Below are positions 13,878 to 22,331 of a DNA stretch of 36,065 nucleotides, piece by piece (position 1 is the stretch's first letter; each line of letters opens with the position of its first letter). Source of the DNA: Flavobacteriales bacterium (GTDB lineage: Bacteria > Bacteroidota > Bacteroidia > Flavobacteriales_F > PHOS-HE28); assembly GCA_024103275.1 (NCBI GenBank), contig JAGFIV010000012.1:1-36065 (forward strand). The letters are read 5' to 3'. The translations under genes and the position numbers were made by a program. The notes beneath the pieces are model-generated. The model saw only the letters and a list, made by a program, of their open reading frames with translations, was not told the origin of the DNA and did not search any database.

Positions 13878-15266
13878 ATGAGCTATGACCTGATCGTACT
13901 CGGCAGCGGCCCCGGAGGCTATGTGGCTGCCATCCGTGCCAGCCAGTTGGGCATGAAGGTGGCCCTGGTGGAAAAGGAGTCCTTGGGCGGCATTTGCCTC
14001 AACTGGGGATGCATCCCCACCAAGGCGCTCATCAAGAGCGCCAGCGTGTTCGAGTACATCAACCACGCAAAGGAGTACGGGATCACCGTGGGGGCGCCCA
14101 CGGTGGACTTCAAGGGCGTGGTGCAACGCAGCCGCGATGTGGCCAAAGGCATGAGCAACGGCGTGCAGTTCCTGATGAAGAAGAACAAGATCGACGTGGT
14201 GATGGGGACCGGCATGCTGAAGCCCGGCAGGAAGCTGGAGGTGACCGGCGCGGACGGCAAGAAGCAGACCCTTGAGGCCAAAAGCATCATCATCGCCACG
14301 GGGGCGCGCAGCCGCGAGCTGCCCGCCCTGAAACAGGACGGCAAGAAGGTGATCGGCTACCGCGAGGCGATGAACCTGGCCAGCCAGCCCAAGAGCATGG
14401 TGGTGGTGGGCAGCGGTGCCATCGGCAGCGAATTTGCCTACTTCTACAATGCCATCGGCACCAAGGTGACGCTGGTGGAATTCATGCCCAACGTGGTGCC
14501 CGTGGAGGACGAGGAGGTGAGCAAGCAACTGGAGAAGAGCTTCAAAAAGCAGGGCATCACGGTGATGACCTCCAGCGAGGTGACCAAGGTGGATACCGCC
14601 GGCAAAGGCTGCAAGGTGACGGTCAAGTCCGCCAAGGGCGAGCAAGTGATCGAATGCGACGTGGTGCTGAGCGCGGTGGGCATTGCCAGCAACATCGAAG
14701 GCATCGGCCTGGAAGAGGTGGGCATCGTCACCGACCGGGGCAAGATCAAGGTAGATCCCTTTTACGCCACCAACATCCCGGGCTACTACGCCATCGGGGA
14801 CGTGGTGCCTGGCCAGGCGCTGGCCCACGTGGCCAGTGCGGAAGGCATCATCTGCGTGGAGAAGCTTGCCGGGCAGAACCCGCAGCCGTTGGACTACAAC
14901 AACGTGCCGGGATGCACCTATTGCTCGCCGGAAGTGGCCAGCGTGGGCTACACCGAGAAGCAGGCCCGCGAAAAGGGCTACGACCTGAAGGTGGGCAAGT
15001 TCCCCTTCAGTGCCAGCGGCAAGGCCAGCGCGGCCGGCGCCAAGGACGGCTTCATCAAGTTGATCTTCGATGCCAAGTACGGGGAGCTGCTGGGGGCCCA
15101 CATGATCGGCATGAACGTGACCGAGATGATCGCCGAGCTGGTGGTGGCGCGCAAGCTGGAGACCACGGGCCACGAGATCATCAAATCCATACATCCCCAC
15201 CCCACCATGAGCGAGGCCGTGATGGAGGCGGCCGCGGCGGCATACGGTGAGGTGATCCATTTGTAG
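13878..15266 (+). CDS. lpd: Dihydrolipoyl dehydrogenase (E3)
   Basis: This FAD enzyme reoxidises dihydrolipoamide with NAD in the 2-oxoacid dehydrogenase and glycine cleavage complexes. The product is 462 residues from ATG at 13878 (MSYDLIVLGSGPGGYVAAIR, the FAD-binding GxGxxG). It has the redox-active disulfide CLNWGC (C40, C45), an NAD-binding VVVGSGAIGSEFAYF, GYYAIGDVV, and the C-terminal active-site SIHPHPTMSEAVMEAA. The frame upstream of 13878 does not resemble the family. No E1 or E2 gene is adjacent, as is common for a shared E3. A methyltransferase follows after 31 nt with its own promoter candidate. Confidence 0.97.
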   Translation: MSYDLIVLGSGPGGYVAAIRASQLGMKVALVEKESLGGICLNWGCIPTKALIKSASVFEYINHAKEYGITVGAPTVDFKGVVQRSRDVAKGMSNGVQFLMKKNKIDVVMGTGMLKPGRKLEVTGADGKKQTLEAKSIIIATGARSRELPALKQDGKKVIGYREAMNLASQPKSMVVVGSGAIGSEFAYFYNAIGTKVTLVEFMPNVVPVEDEEVSKQLEKSFKKQGITVMTSSEVTKVDTAGKGCKVTVKSAKGEQVIECDVVLSAVGIASNIEGIGLEEVGIVTDRGKIKVDPFYATNIPGYYAIGDVVPGQALAHVASAEGIICVEKLAGQNPQPLDYNNVPGCTYCSPEVASVGYTEKQAREKGYDLKVGKFPFSASGKASAAGAKDGFIKLIFDAKYGELLGAHMIGMNVTEMIAELVVARKLETTGHEIIKSIHPHPTMSEAVMEAAAAAYGEVIHL

Positions 15267-15274
15267 TACCCTTG
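15267..15274 (+). promoter_or_regulatory. -7 promoter candidate before the methyltransferase
   Basis: TACCCTTG has one mismatch to TAnnTTTG, starts right after the lpd stop codon and lies 23 nt before the GTG at 15298. Confidence 0.35.
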
Positions 15275-15297
15275 GCCGCCAACGAAGCCTGGCACCG

Positions 15298-16077
15298 GTG
15301 AGCTCGAGCAAGACCCGTAACCACCCCCCGGCCGGGGATGCCGTATCATTCTTCGACCGGATCAGCGGTACATACCGGGACAAGTATTCCGGGCAGAGTC
15401 CTTTTCACCGGTACTATTTCAACGAGCGCTTGGACAAAGCAATAAATGGCTTGGACCTGGACGGAAAAGACGTGCTGGATATTGGCAGTGGTGCGGGCAA
15501 TTTGTATGATGCACTGATCCGTCGCTTCCCGCAAGTAAACTTCCATGCCACCGATGTAAGTACCGGCATGTTGGCGCAAAGCCGGGTGCCCCGGGACCAC
15601 CAATTTTGCGGCCATGCCTATGACCATGATTTCCCGGTGCGATCCTTCGATGCCATTTTCATGCTGGGAGTCACGACCTATCTGGACCGCACCGAACTGG
15701 AAAGGAACCTTTCCTTCGTCGCCCATAGTCTGAAGGCCGGGGGCGTGGCCATAATCACCTTTACCAACAAGCACAGCCTGGATTATCTTCTCCGTGCCTT
15801 CTTCCGGATTCCCGTCCGGTTCCTTGGCAGCGGGGACAACGTGCTCTCCTCCGGTATACGCACCCATGCCTATTCTTACAAGGAAGTGCGCCAATTGCTA
15901 TCCCCCTTTCTCCGTATCCGGCAAATTGATGTTCACAACCACACCATATTCCCCTTGAACTTATTGCTGCCCCGGCCATCCCTCTTTATCGCGGAACGCC
16001 TTGCCCAAGTGCCCGGGTCTCCATCATGGCTTCGTTTCCTCAGCTCTGACCTTTTAGTGCATCTCAACCATGGATAG
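15298..16077 (+). CDS. SAM-dependent methyltransferase (class I)
   Basis: The product is 259 residues from GTG at 15298. The Rossmann motif I is VLDIGSGAGNLYDAL, followed by FHATDVSTGML, FDAIFMLGVTTYLDR and AGGVAIITFTNKHS, a methyltransferase type 11/12 pattern. The N-terminal FFDRISGTYRDKY is typical of small-molecule or sugar methyltransferases. The C-terminal 80 residues (YSYKEVRQLLSPFLRIRQID) are a variable cap. Its position in front of the glycosyltransferase and export genes suggests a sugar or polysaccharide intermediate as substrate, which is inference. Its base composition looks slightly less GC-rich than its neighbours. Confidence 0.82.
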   Translation: MSSSKTRNHPPAGDAVSFFDRISGTYRDKYSGQSPFHRYYFNERLDKAINGLDLDGKDVLDIGSGAGNLYDALIRRFPQVNFHATDVSTGMLAQSRVPRDHQFCGHAYDHDFPVRSFDAIFMLGVTTYLDRTELERNLSFVAHSLKAGGVAIITFTNKHSLDYLLRAFFRIPVRFLGSGDNVLSSGIRTHAYSYKEVRQLLSPFLRIRQIDVHNHTIFPLNLLLPRPSLFIAERLAQVPGSPSWLRFLSSDLLVHLNHG

Positions 16078-16159
16078 AGCGGATGCAAGCCTTTACAGCA
16101 GGCAACCTGCGAGGCCTTCATCCGTCATCATCCGTGTGACCTTGCTGACGGGAATGTCG

Positions 16160-16167
16160 TATTCTTG
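16160..16167 (+). promoter_or_regulatory. -7 promoter candidate before the GT4 gene
   Basis: TATTCTTG has one mismatch to TAnnTTTG and lies 30 nt before the ATG at 16198. Confidence 0.3.
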
Positions 16168-16197
16168 CCCGTTAGAGAGAACAAGCTCCGTGCGCCC

Positions 16198-17424
16198 ATG
16201 CCTCGCGTCCTCCAGATCCTGAACCGGTTCAACCTGGGGGGGCCCACCCACAATACGGCCTACCTGACGCGGTACATGGCCCCCGAGTTTGAAACCTTGT
16301 TGATCGGAGGGCCTGCCGAGGCGGACGAAAAGAGCAGCCTCCATATCCTGGAATCCTTGGGCGTGGAGGCCATGATCTTGCCGGAAATGCACCGTGCCAT
16401 ATCCCCATGGCATGACCGGACGGCCTTCCGGCGGGTGAAGAAGATCATCCGGGATTTCAAACCGGACGTGGTGCATACCCATGCCGCCAAAGCGGGTGCC
16501 ATCGGGAGGCTGGCCGCCAGCGAACTGGGTGTGAAGGCCGTGGTGCATACCTTCCATGGGCACGTCTTCCACAGCTACTTCGGCCCAGTGCGCACCGCTG
16601 TCTTCAAGAACATCGAACGTTTCCTGGCCCAACGCACATCGCGGATCATCGCCATCAGCGAGCGGCAAAAGGCTGAGCTTGTGGAGGAACACCGCATTTG
16701 TCCGCCCGAGCTTGTCACCGTCATTCCTCTTGGGCTCGACCTGAGCAAGTTCAGGGAGGAACAGGAGCGCAAACGGGCACTCTTCCGACGGGTGTACGGC
16801 GTGGATGACGATGAGATCGTGGTGGCCATCGTGGGCCGATTGGTACCGGTAAAGAACCATGGCCTGTTCCTGGAGGGACTTCGGTACGTGCAGCAACATT
16901 CCAACCGGCGGATACGGGGATTCATCGTGGGGGATGGCGAGGAACGGGAGCACATCCAGCAGATCTCCGCGGACATGGGTTTTTCCATGGCCCATGCACC
17001 CGGGTTCAACGGACATGGGTTCGGGTACAACGTGAATGGCAAGCCCGTGGTGGAGCGGGCGAACCTGACCTTCACCAGTTGGATCAGCGAGATCGATGTC
17101 GTTCATGCCGGTGCCGATGTGGTGGCCTTGACCAGCCACAATGAAGGCACCCCGGTGAGCCTGATCGAGGCCCAAGCCGCAGGAAAGCCCGTGGTAAGCA
17201 CGTGCGTGGGCGGCGTGGAAAACGTGGTGGAGGATGGTGCCACCGGCTTCCTGTGTCCCTCCCATGATGCCCGGGCATTCGGGGAAAAGCTCCTGCGGCT
17301 CGTGGAGGATGATGCCATCCGCGGCAAGATGGCCGCCAAGGGATGGCAACAAGTAGGCGAACGATACCACTATTCCCGGCTCGTGCGCGACACGGCGAAC
17401 TTGTTCCACGAGCTGCTCGCATGA
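16198..17424 (+). CDS. GT4-type glycosyltransferase
   Basis: The product is 408 residues from ATG at 16198 (MPRVLQILNRFNLGGPTHNT); a GTG at 16165 in frame adds 11 unconserved residues. It has the GT-B fold of family 4. The N-domain has PDVVHTHAAKAGAIGRLAA and VVHTFHGHVFHSYF. The C-domain has VAIVGRLVPVKNHGLFLEGL, FIVGDGEE, and the donor-binding VVALTSHNEGTPVSLIEAQAAGKPVV (E-X7-E type). An unusual insertion of about 25 residues (FSMAHAPGFNGHGFGYNVNG) lies just after the GDGEE block. It probably adds a sugar from a nucleotide-sugar donor to a lipid-linked precursor of the surface polysaccharide made by this locus. Confidence 0.9.
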   Translation: MPRVLQILNRFNLGGPTHNTAYLTRYMAPEFETLLIGGPAEADEKSSLHILESLGVEAMILPEMHRAISPWHDRTAFRRVKKIIRDFKPDVVHTHAAKAGAIGRLAASELGVKAVVHTFHGHVFHSYFGPVRTAVFKNIERFLAQRTSRIIAISERQKAELVEEHRICPPELVTVIPLGLDLSKFREEQERKRALFRRVYGVDDDEIVVAIVGRLVPVKNHGLFLEGLRYVQQHSNRRIRGFIVGDGEEREHIQQISADMGFSMAHAPGFNGHGFGYNVNGKPVVERANLTFTSWISEIDVVHAGADVVALTSHNEGTPVSLIEAQAAGKPVVSTCVGGVENVVEDGATGFLCPSHDARAFGEKLLRLVEDDAIRGKMAAKGWQQVGERYHYSRLVRDTANLFHELLA

Positions 17425-17444
17425 AGGCTTGCGCCGCCAATCGT

Positions 17445-17452
17445 TACTTTTG
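17445..17452 (+). promoter_or_regulatory. -7 promoter element of the wza-wzc genes
   Basis: TACTTTTG is a perfect match to TAnnTTTG, 16 nt before the ATG at 17469. It suggests that the export and kinase genes have their own promoter inside the locus. Confidence 0.55.
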
Positions 17453-17468
17453 CCTGAAATAGGCGGGA

Positions 17469-18230
17469 ATGGGGAAGGCATCCAAGGTGCTGGGCATGGC
17501 AGTGCTGTTGCTGAGCGGTTGTGCGATCAACCGGGACATCATGTTCAAGACCCCGCGGGACCACGTCTTTGACACCGTTTCGGACACGTTGGACCGGGAA
17601 TTCAAGATCCAGCCCGACGATGTCCTGTCGTTCCGCATGTACGCCAACGACGGCTTCAAGATGGTGGACATGGTGAATGAGGAGCAGATGCGCACCTCCA
17701 CCACCACCAACCGGATCATTTTCAATTACTTGGTATACCCTGACGGCCACGCCAAGCTGCCGGTGATCGGCGACGTGCAGGTGGCCGGGCTCACGATCCG
17801 CGAGTGCGAAATGCTGCTCGAGGAACGCTATGCCACATACTACCAGAAGCCGTTCGTGCTGCTCACCGTCAGCAATAGAAGGGTCATTGTTTTCCCCGGG
17901 GGAGGCGGTGATGCCAAGGTGATCTCGCTGGAAAACAACAATACCAGCCTCTTGGAGGTACTGGCCCGTGCGGGCGGCATCGCCAAACGGGGCGACGCCC
18001 GGCGGGTAAAGCTGTTCCGCCGCGAGGGCAACACGCGCAAGGTGATGCAATTCGACCTGTCGGACATCAGCAACCTCAAGTACGCCGACCTGGTGATGCA
18101 GGCGGACGACGTGGTGTACGTGCAACCCAACCCTGAATTGGCACGAGGCATCCTGCAGGAGATCACCCCGCTGATCACCCTGTTGTCCAGCGTGGTCCTG
18201 GTATGGGGCATTGTGCGCACCTTCCAATAG
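17469..18230 (+). CDS. Polysaccharide export lipoprotein (Wza-like, OPX family)
   Basis: The product is 253 residues. A lipoprotein signal (VLGMAVLLLSGC, lipid-anchored C18) is followed by the polysaccharide export domain (IQPDDVLSFRMY, then YLVYPDGHAKLPVIGDVQVAGLTIRE) and an SLBB-like beta-grasp domain (VIVFPGGGGDAKVISL, LLEVLARAGGI, DVVYVQPNP). It ends in a hydrophobic segment (ITPLITLLSSVVLVWGIVRTF) that could cross the outer membrane as in Wza, or serve as an anchor. It would form the outer-membrane channel through which the polymer leaves, working with the Wzc-like kinase that starts 10 nt after its stop codon. Confidence 0.92.
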   Translation: MGKASKVLGMAVLLLSGCAINRDIMFKTPRDHVFDTVSDTLDREFKIQPDDVLSFRMYANDGFKMVDMVNEEQMRTSTTTNRIIFNYLVYPDGHAKLPVIGDVQVAGLTIRECEMLLEERYATYYQKPFVLLTVSNRRVIVFPGGGGDAKVISLENNNTSLLEVLARAGGIAKRGDARRVKLFRREGNTRKVMQFDLSDISNLKYADLVMQADDVVYVQPNPELARGILQEITPLITLLSSVVLVWGIVRTFQ

Positions 18231-18240
18231 ACCGTGCGCC

Positions 18241-20694
18241 ATGCTGAGCGAGGATGTGGGCAATCGCGCAAGCCAACTGGAGGGCTACCGCGAACGCATC
18301 ACCAACTTCAGCAACGAATTCGACCTCGGGCTTTTCATATACATCCTCCAGCGCACGGTGATCTGGATCATCCTGTGCCTGATCCTGGGCTTCGGGTCAG
18401 CATACATCTACTTGCGCTATACCGCACCGGTCTATTCCAGCGGCGTACTTCTTCAATTGGGCCAGACGAACAATGCCCAGATGATCCTGAAGATGAACGA
18501 CATGATGGAGGACAACAGCCTGCAGGCCGATGTCCAATTGCTACGGTCCAAGTTCTTCATCGCCAAGGCGGTGGACCGCCTTCCGCTGGAAGTGCGCTAT
18601 TTCTATCGTGGACAGATCCTGACCGAGGAACGTTACCGGCAATCCTTCTACCAGATCAAGGACCTGGAGGTGAAAAATGCCGCCGTGCTGGGGCGCCCCA
18701 TCAGCCTCGGTGCGCTAGACAATGGCCAGGTCTCCCTGTCCTATGCCAGTGGCGATAAGCAGGTGAACATGGCCATCGATCCGGGCAAGCCCTTCTCAAC
18801 CCCGGATTTCAGTGCCACGCTGGCCATGACGGGACTGTCCAAATGGCCGGCCGCTCAGGACCGGGGCTTCCATTACTTCACCCTGAACAATGTGGCCTCC
18901 CTGACCCGTGAACTGGCCGCCGGGATCACCGTGGGGATCGCGGATCCCAGTGCGAAGACCATCCAGATCACCACCAAGAACAACAATGCGATGTTGGCAC
19001 GCGACCTGGCACAAGCCATGGGTGATGCCTTCATCACCTACGACCTGCAACGCAAGTCCGAAAGCGCGGAAAGCATCCTGCGGTTCATCGAGAGCCAAAA
19101 GGACACCGTCTTCAGGCAACTGCGGGAAAGCGAGCTCCAGCTGGGCTATTTCAAACGGGATAACCGGGTGGCCAACCTGGAGCAGCTCACCCCCCTGCTG
19201 TTGGCCCGATCGGATGAATACGAGGATGAGCTCCTCAAGCTGCGCATCCAGGATAACTTGTTGAAGGAGGTGGAACATGCGGCCAAGCAGGACAAGGGGC
19301 ATCTGGATGTCTTTCAGTTGCGGCCCCTATTGGCGGGGACCGAGCTGCAAGGCACGCTGCAGGATGCGCTAAACCTGCTGGGCGACCTGCTCCAACGGCG
19401 GGAGATGATGGCGTTCGAGGCCACTTCGGCGAACGAAAACCTGCAAGTGCTGGACGGCCAGATCGAGATGCAGCAAGGCCTGATCCTGCAAAGCATCTCC
19501 GTGATGCGCGAGCGCCTTGCGTCGCGGATGGCGGACTACAACGCCAAAATGGCCGAATACGAGAACCGGTTCAGCCAACTGCCGGAAAAGGAATTGGCCT
19601 ATGCCCGGATCGAGCGGTTGTTCAACATCAACGAGAAGTATTACACCCAGCTGCTGGAAAAGGATATCGAATACCGCATCAGCAAGGCAGGGTTCGTTCC
19701 GGAGAACCGGATCCTGGAATCAGCGGCCGTGCCCACGGTGCCCATTTCGCCCAAGCGGAACCTGGTATTCCTGTCCTACGTGCTCACCGGTTTCATCCTC
19801 GGCGTACTGATCGTGGTGGTGCGCTATATCCTCCATGACAACATCACATCGATGAACGACATCGCCAAGGCGAGCAATTCCTCGGTGGGCATCCTGGGCA
19901 TGGTCCCCAAGTACAAGAAGGAGATCCCGGTAAGCCAATTGCTGGTGGACCGCCATCCGAAATCGTTGATCGCCGAAAGCTTCAGGGCGATCCGCACCAA
20001 CCTCCAGTTCGTGGACAACAGCCCCGGCCCCAAGATCATTGCCGTGACCAGCACCATTTCCGGGGAAGGCAAGACCTTCGTGGCCATCAACCTGGGCGGG
20101 ATCATCAGCTTCAGCGAGAAACGCGTGGTGATCCTCGACCTGGACATGCGCAAGCCGAAGATCCATCTGGGATTCGGCGTGGCCAATGCACGCGGCATGA
20201 GCACCCTGTTGATCGGCAAGGACACGGTGGAGACCTGCATCCAGCACAGCAACCTTCCGGGCCTGGACTTCATCACGGCAGGCCCCATCCCGCCCAACCC
20301 CAGCGAACTCATCATCAGTGAAAACATGCTGCAGATCCTGGAACACTTGAAGCAGCACTACGACGTGATCCTGATCGATACCCCGCCCGTGGGGCTGGTC
20401 ACCGATGGCATCACCATCATCCAGAAGGCCGATATCCCGATCTACATCTTCCGTGCGGATTACTCGAAGAAGGTATTCGTGCAGAATGTGGACCGGCTGA
20501 TGAACGAGAACCAGATCACCCGCCTGAGCGCCATCCTCAACGGGGTGGATGTGGACCGCAACAAGTACGGCTATTCCTACGGATATGGATACGGCTACGG
20601 ATACGGGTACGGCTATGGGTCCGGCTATTATGAGGACCGCAGAAAACCCGTGGGCGGCAACAGTTGGTGGAGCAGGCTTTTAAACCGGATCTGA
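18241..20694 (+). CDS. Polysaccharide co-polymerase / tyrosine autokinase (Wzc-like)
   Basis: The product is 817 residues from ATG at 18241. The first transmembrane segment (TVIWIILCLILGFGSAYIYL) opens a Wzz-type chain-length domain. A long periplasmic coiled coil (about 280-500) follows, then the second segment (LVFLSYVLTGFILGVLIVVV). The cytoplasmic BY-kinase domain has Walker A SGEGKTFVAINL (about 607), Walker A' DLDMRKPK and Walker B VILIDTPPVGLVTDG. The C-terminal tail carries 11 tyrosines in a YG repeat (DNA 20566-20631), the site of autophosphorylation in this family. It should control polymer length and export together with the Wza-like protein. The stop overlaps the rfbC start (TGATG). 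Confidence 0.94.
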   Translation: MLSEDVGNRASQLEGYRERITNFSNEFDLGLFIYILQRTVIWIILCLILGFGSAYIYLRYTAPVYSSGVLLQLGQTNNAQMILKMNDMMEDNSLQADVQLLRSKFFIAKAVDRLPLEVRYFYRGQILTEERYRQSFYQIKDLEVKNAAVLGRPISLGALDNGQVSLSYASGDKQVNMAIDPGKPFSTPDFSATLAMTGLSKWPAAQDRGFHYFTLNNVASLTRELAAGITVGIADPSAKTIQITTKNNNAMLARDLAQAMGDAFITYDLQRKSESAESILRFIESQKDTVFRQLRESELQLGYFKRDNRVANLEQLTPLLLARSDEYEDELLKLRIQDNLLKEVEHAAKQDKGHLDVFQLRPLLAGTELQGTLQDALNLLGDLLQRREMMAFEATSANENLQVLDGQIEMQQGLILQSISVMRERLASRMADYNAKMAEYENRFSQLPEKELAYARIERLFNINEKYYTQLLEKDIEYRISKAGFVPENRILESAAVPTVPISPKRNLVFLSYVLTGFILGVLIVVVRYILHDNITSMNDIAKASNSSVGILGMVPKYKKEIPVSQLLVDRHPKSLIAESFRAIRTNLQFVDNSPGPKIIAVTSTISGEGKTFVAINLGGIISFSEKRVVILDLDMRKPKIHLGFGVANARGMSTLLIGKDTVETCIQHSNLPGLDFITAGPIPPNPSELIISENMLQILEHLKQHYDVILIDTPPVGLVTDGITIIQKADIPIYIFRADYSKKVFVQNVDRLMNENQITRLSAILNGVDVDRNKYGYSYGYGYGYGYGYGYGSGYYEDRRKPVGGNSWWSRLLNRI
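20566..20631 (+). repeat. Tyr-Gly codon repeat in the Wzc-like tail
   Basis: Hexanucleotide-like units (TAY followed by GGN) repeat about nine times and encode the tyrosine cluster. The third codon positions vary, so the repeat seems kept at protein level, although slippage could still change the number of tyrosines. Confidence 0.8.
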
Positions 20695-21239
20695 TGGAGG
20701 TATTGAAGACGGACTTTCCAGGATTGCTGCGGCTGCGGCCCAAGGTATTCGGCGATCAGCGCGGCCATTTCATGGAAACGTTCAATGAAATGGCGTTTGC
20801 CCGGTCCACGGGCATCGCCGTGCGGTTCGTCCAGGACAATCAGAGCCGGTCGAAGGCCGGGGTGCTGCGCGGATTGCACTGGCAGGCCCCGCCCCACGCC
20901 CAGGCCAAACTCGTGAGCGTGGCAGCCGGGGCCGTGCTGGACGTATGCGTGGACCTGCGGCCCGACAGCCCCTCTTTCGGGAAGCATTTCAAGCTCCGCC
21001 TCGACGACCGGGACCACGAAATGCTGTTCATTCCTGAGGGGATGGCACATGGATTCCTGGCCTTGGAAAACGATACCGTCTTCACCTACAAATGTTCAGC
21101 CTACTACGAGCCCTCCGCCGAGCGCTCCATACGTTGGAACGACCCCGACCTGAACATCGACTGGGGCATCAAGGACCCGTTGGTCAGCGATAAGGACCGT
21201 GCGGGCATCACCTTCGCCGAAAGCCGCTGGGGGAAATAA
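20694..21239 (+). CDS. rfbC: dTDP-4-dehydrorhamnose 3,5-epimerase
   Basis: RfbC (RmlC) epimerises dTDP-4-keto-6-deoxyglucose at C3 and C5 on the way to dTDP-L-rhamnose. The product is 181 residues, the family norm, from the ATG at 20694 that overlaps the kinase stop. Signature parts: FGDQRGHFMETFNE, FVQDNQSRSKAGVLRGLHWQ with catalytic H62, KLVSVAAGAVLDVCVDLR, FIPEGMAHGFLAL, and FTYKCSAYYEPSAER. The other rhamnose genes (rfbA, rfbB, rfbD) are not in this window, so they lie elsewhere or a different 6-deoxysugar is made. The next gene starts 3 nt after its stop. Confidence 0.95.
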   Translation: MEVLKTDFPGLLRLRPKVFGDQRGHFMETFNEMAFARSTGIAVRFVQDNQSRSKAGVLRGLHWQAPPHAQAKLVSVAAGAVLDVCVDLRPDSPSFGKHFKLRLDDRDHEMLFIPEGMAHGFLALENDTVFTYKCSAYYEPSAERSIRWNDPDLNIDWGIKDPLVSDKDRAGITFAESRWGK

Positions 21240-21242
21240 CCG

Positions 21243-22325
21243 ATGTACGCACCCGAGCAATTGTTTTTCCTGCTCACCGGCTTTTTCTTCCTGGCCCTGG
21301 TATTCACCTTGCTGGTGAATTCCGTGTTCATGCGCTTCTTCCGCACGTTCGGGATCCGTGAGAACGCACCGCCCATGGTCCGGTGGAACCAATCGGCCAA
21401 GCCCGCGTTCGGCGGCATCGGCTTCTTCATCGTCTTCCTGTTCGCGTTTGCCGCCTTTGGCGTGCTCTTCCCCAAGGCGGACGATCCGTTCAGGCCCGAA
21501 CTGGTCGGGCTGCTCGCCGCAACCGGCCTAGGGTTCCTGATGGGCCTGGCCGATGATGCCTACAACACCCGCCCCCTCCTGAAATTCCTGACCCAGGTGG
21601 CCTGCGCCGCCTTGTTGATCGCCTCCGGAACGAACATCGAGCTGTTCGGTTCCCCGGCCTTGGACCATGCGCTGACGGTCCTATGGGTGGTAGGGATGAT
21701 GAACTCGATCAACATGCTGGACAACATGGATGCCATCACCTCGGTGGTCTCACTGGCCATCCTGGTTTCCGCCATCATTGTCCAACTGCTCACCGGTACC
21801 GCAACCGACATCCACCTCACCGTCATGATCGCCATCTGTGGTGCCATCGCGGGTTTCCTGTTCTTCAACTGGTACCCTTCACGCATGTACATGGGCGATA
21901 CGGGGAGCCAGTTCCTGGGGGTATTCCTCGCCTATATGGGGATCCGCTACTTCTGGAATGGCCCCTCCCTGACCGGCGATTTGGAACCGTGGCGGCAGGT
22001 CTCCATGGCCGTCGTCATGTTCATCCTGCCCTTGGCGGATACCACCACCGTGGTGATCAACCGGCTCGTGCGTGGCCGTTCCCCATTCATCGGAGGGAAG
22101 GACCACACCACGCATTTCATGAGCTATGCCGGCCTGACAGACCCCCAAGTGGCGATGTTCTTCGCAGGTCTGGGCAGCCTGTCCGCCTTCCTGGCGTTCG
22201 TTGCGCTCCGTTACATACCGGTGTGGCGTCCCTTGTATTCCTTCCTATACCTGGGATATGCGTTGCTGGTGTTCGGTTTCCTGTTCGCCTTGACGAAAAG
22301 ACGGCAGATCGACCGACCTTTGTAG
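21243..22325 (+). CDS. Undecaprenyl-phosphate sugar-1-phosphate transferase (WecA/MraY family)
   Basis: The product is 360 residues with about ten transmembrane helices. Family motifs: KPAFGGIGFF near the first loop, GLADDAYNTRPLLKFLTQ (the DDxxD-like Asp pair), NSINMLDNMDAITS, FNWYPSRMYMGDTGSQFLG, and the C-terminal loop GGKDHTTHFMSYAGLTD. It transfers a sugar-1-phosphate (often GlcNAc-1-P) from a UDP-sugar to undecaprenyl phosphate at the inner membrane, the first step of surface polysaccharide synthesis. It is closely packed with rfbC (3 nt) and the transglycosylase gene (6 nt). The exact donor sugar cannot be told from sequence. Confidence 0.9.
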   Translation: MYAPEQLFFLLTGFFFLALVFTLLVNSVFMRFFRTFGIRENAPPMVRWNQSAKPAFGGIGFFIVFLFAFAAFGVLFPKADDPFRPELVGLLAATGLGFLMGLADDAYNTRPLLKFLTQVACAALLIASGTNIELFGSPALDHALTVLWVVGMMNSINMLDNMDAITSVVSLAILVSAIIVQLLTGTATDIHLTVMIAICGAIAGFLFFNWYPSRMYMGDTGSQFLGVFLAYMGIRYFWNGPSLTGDLEPWRQVSMAVVMFILPLADTTTVVINRLVRGRSPFIGGKDHTTHFMSYAGLTDPQVAMFFAGLGSLSAFLAFVALRYIPVWRPLYSFLYLGYALLVFGFLFALTKRRQIDRPL

Positions 22326-22331
22326 CCGCTC

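Noticed and set aside
13797..15383. Minus-strand open frame of 528 codons over lpd
   Set aside because: Antisense shadow of the unmistakable dihydrolipoyl dehydrogenase.
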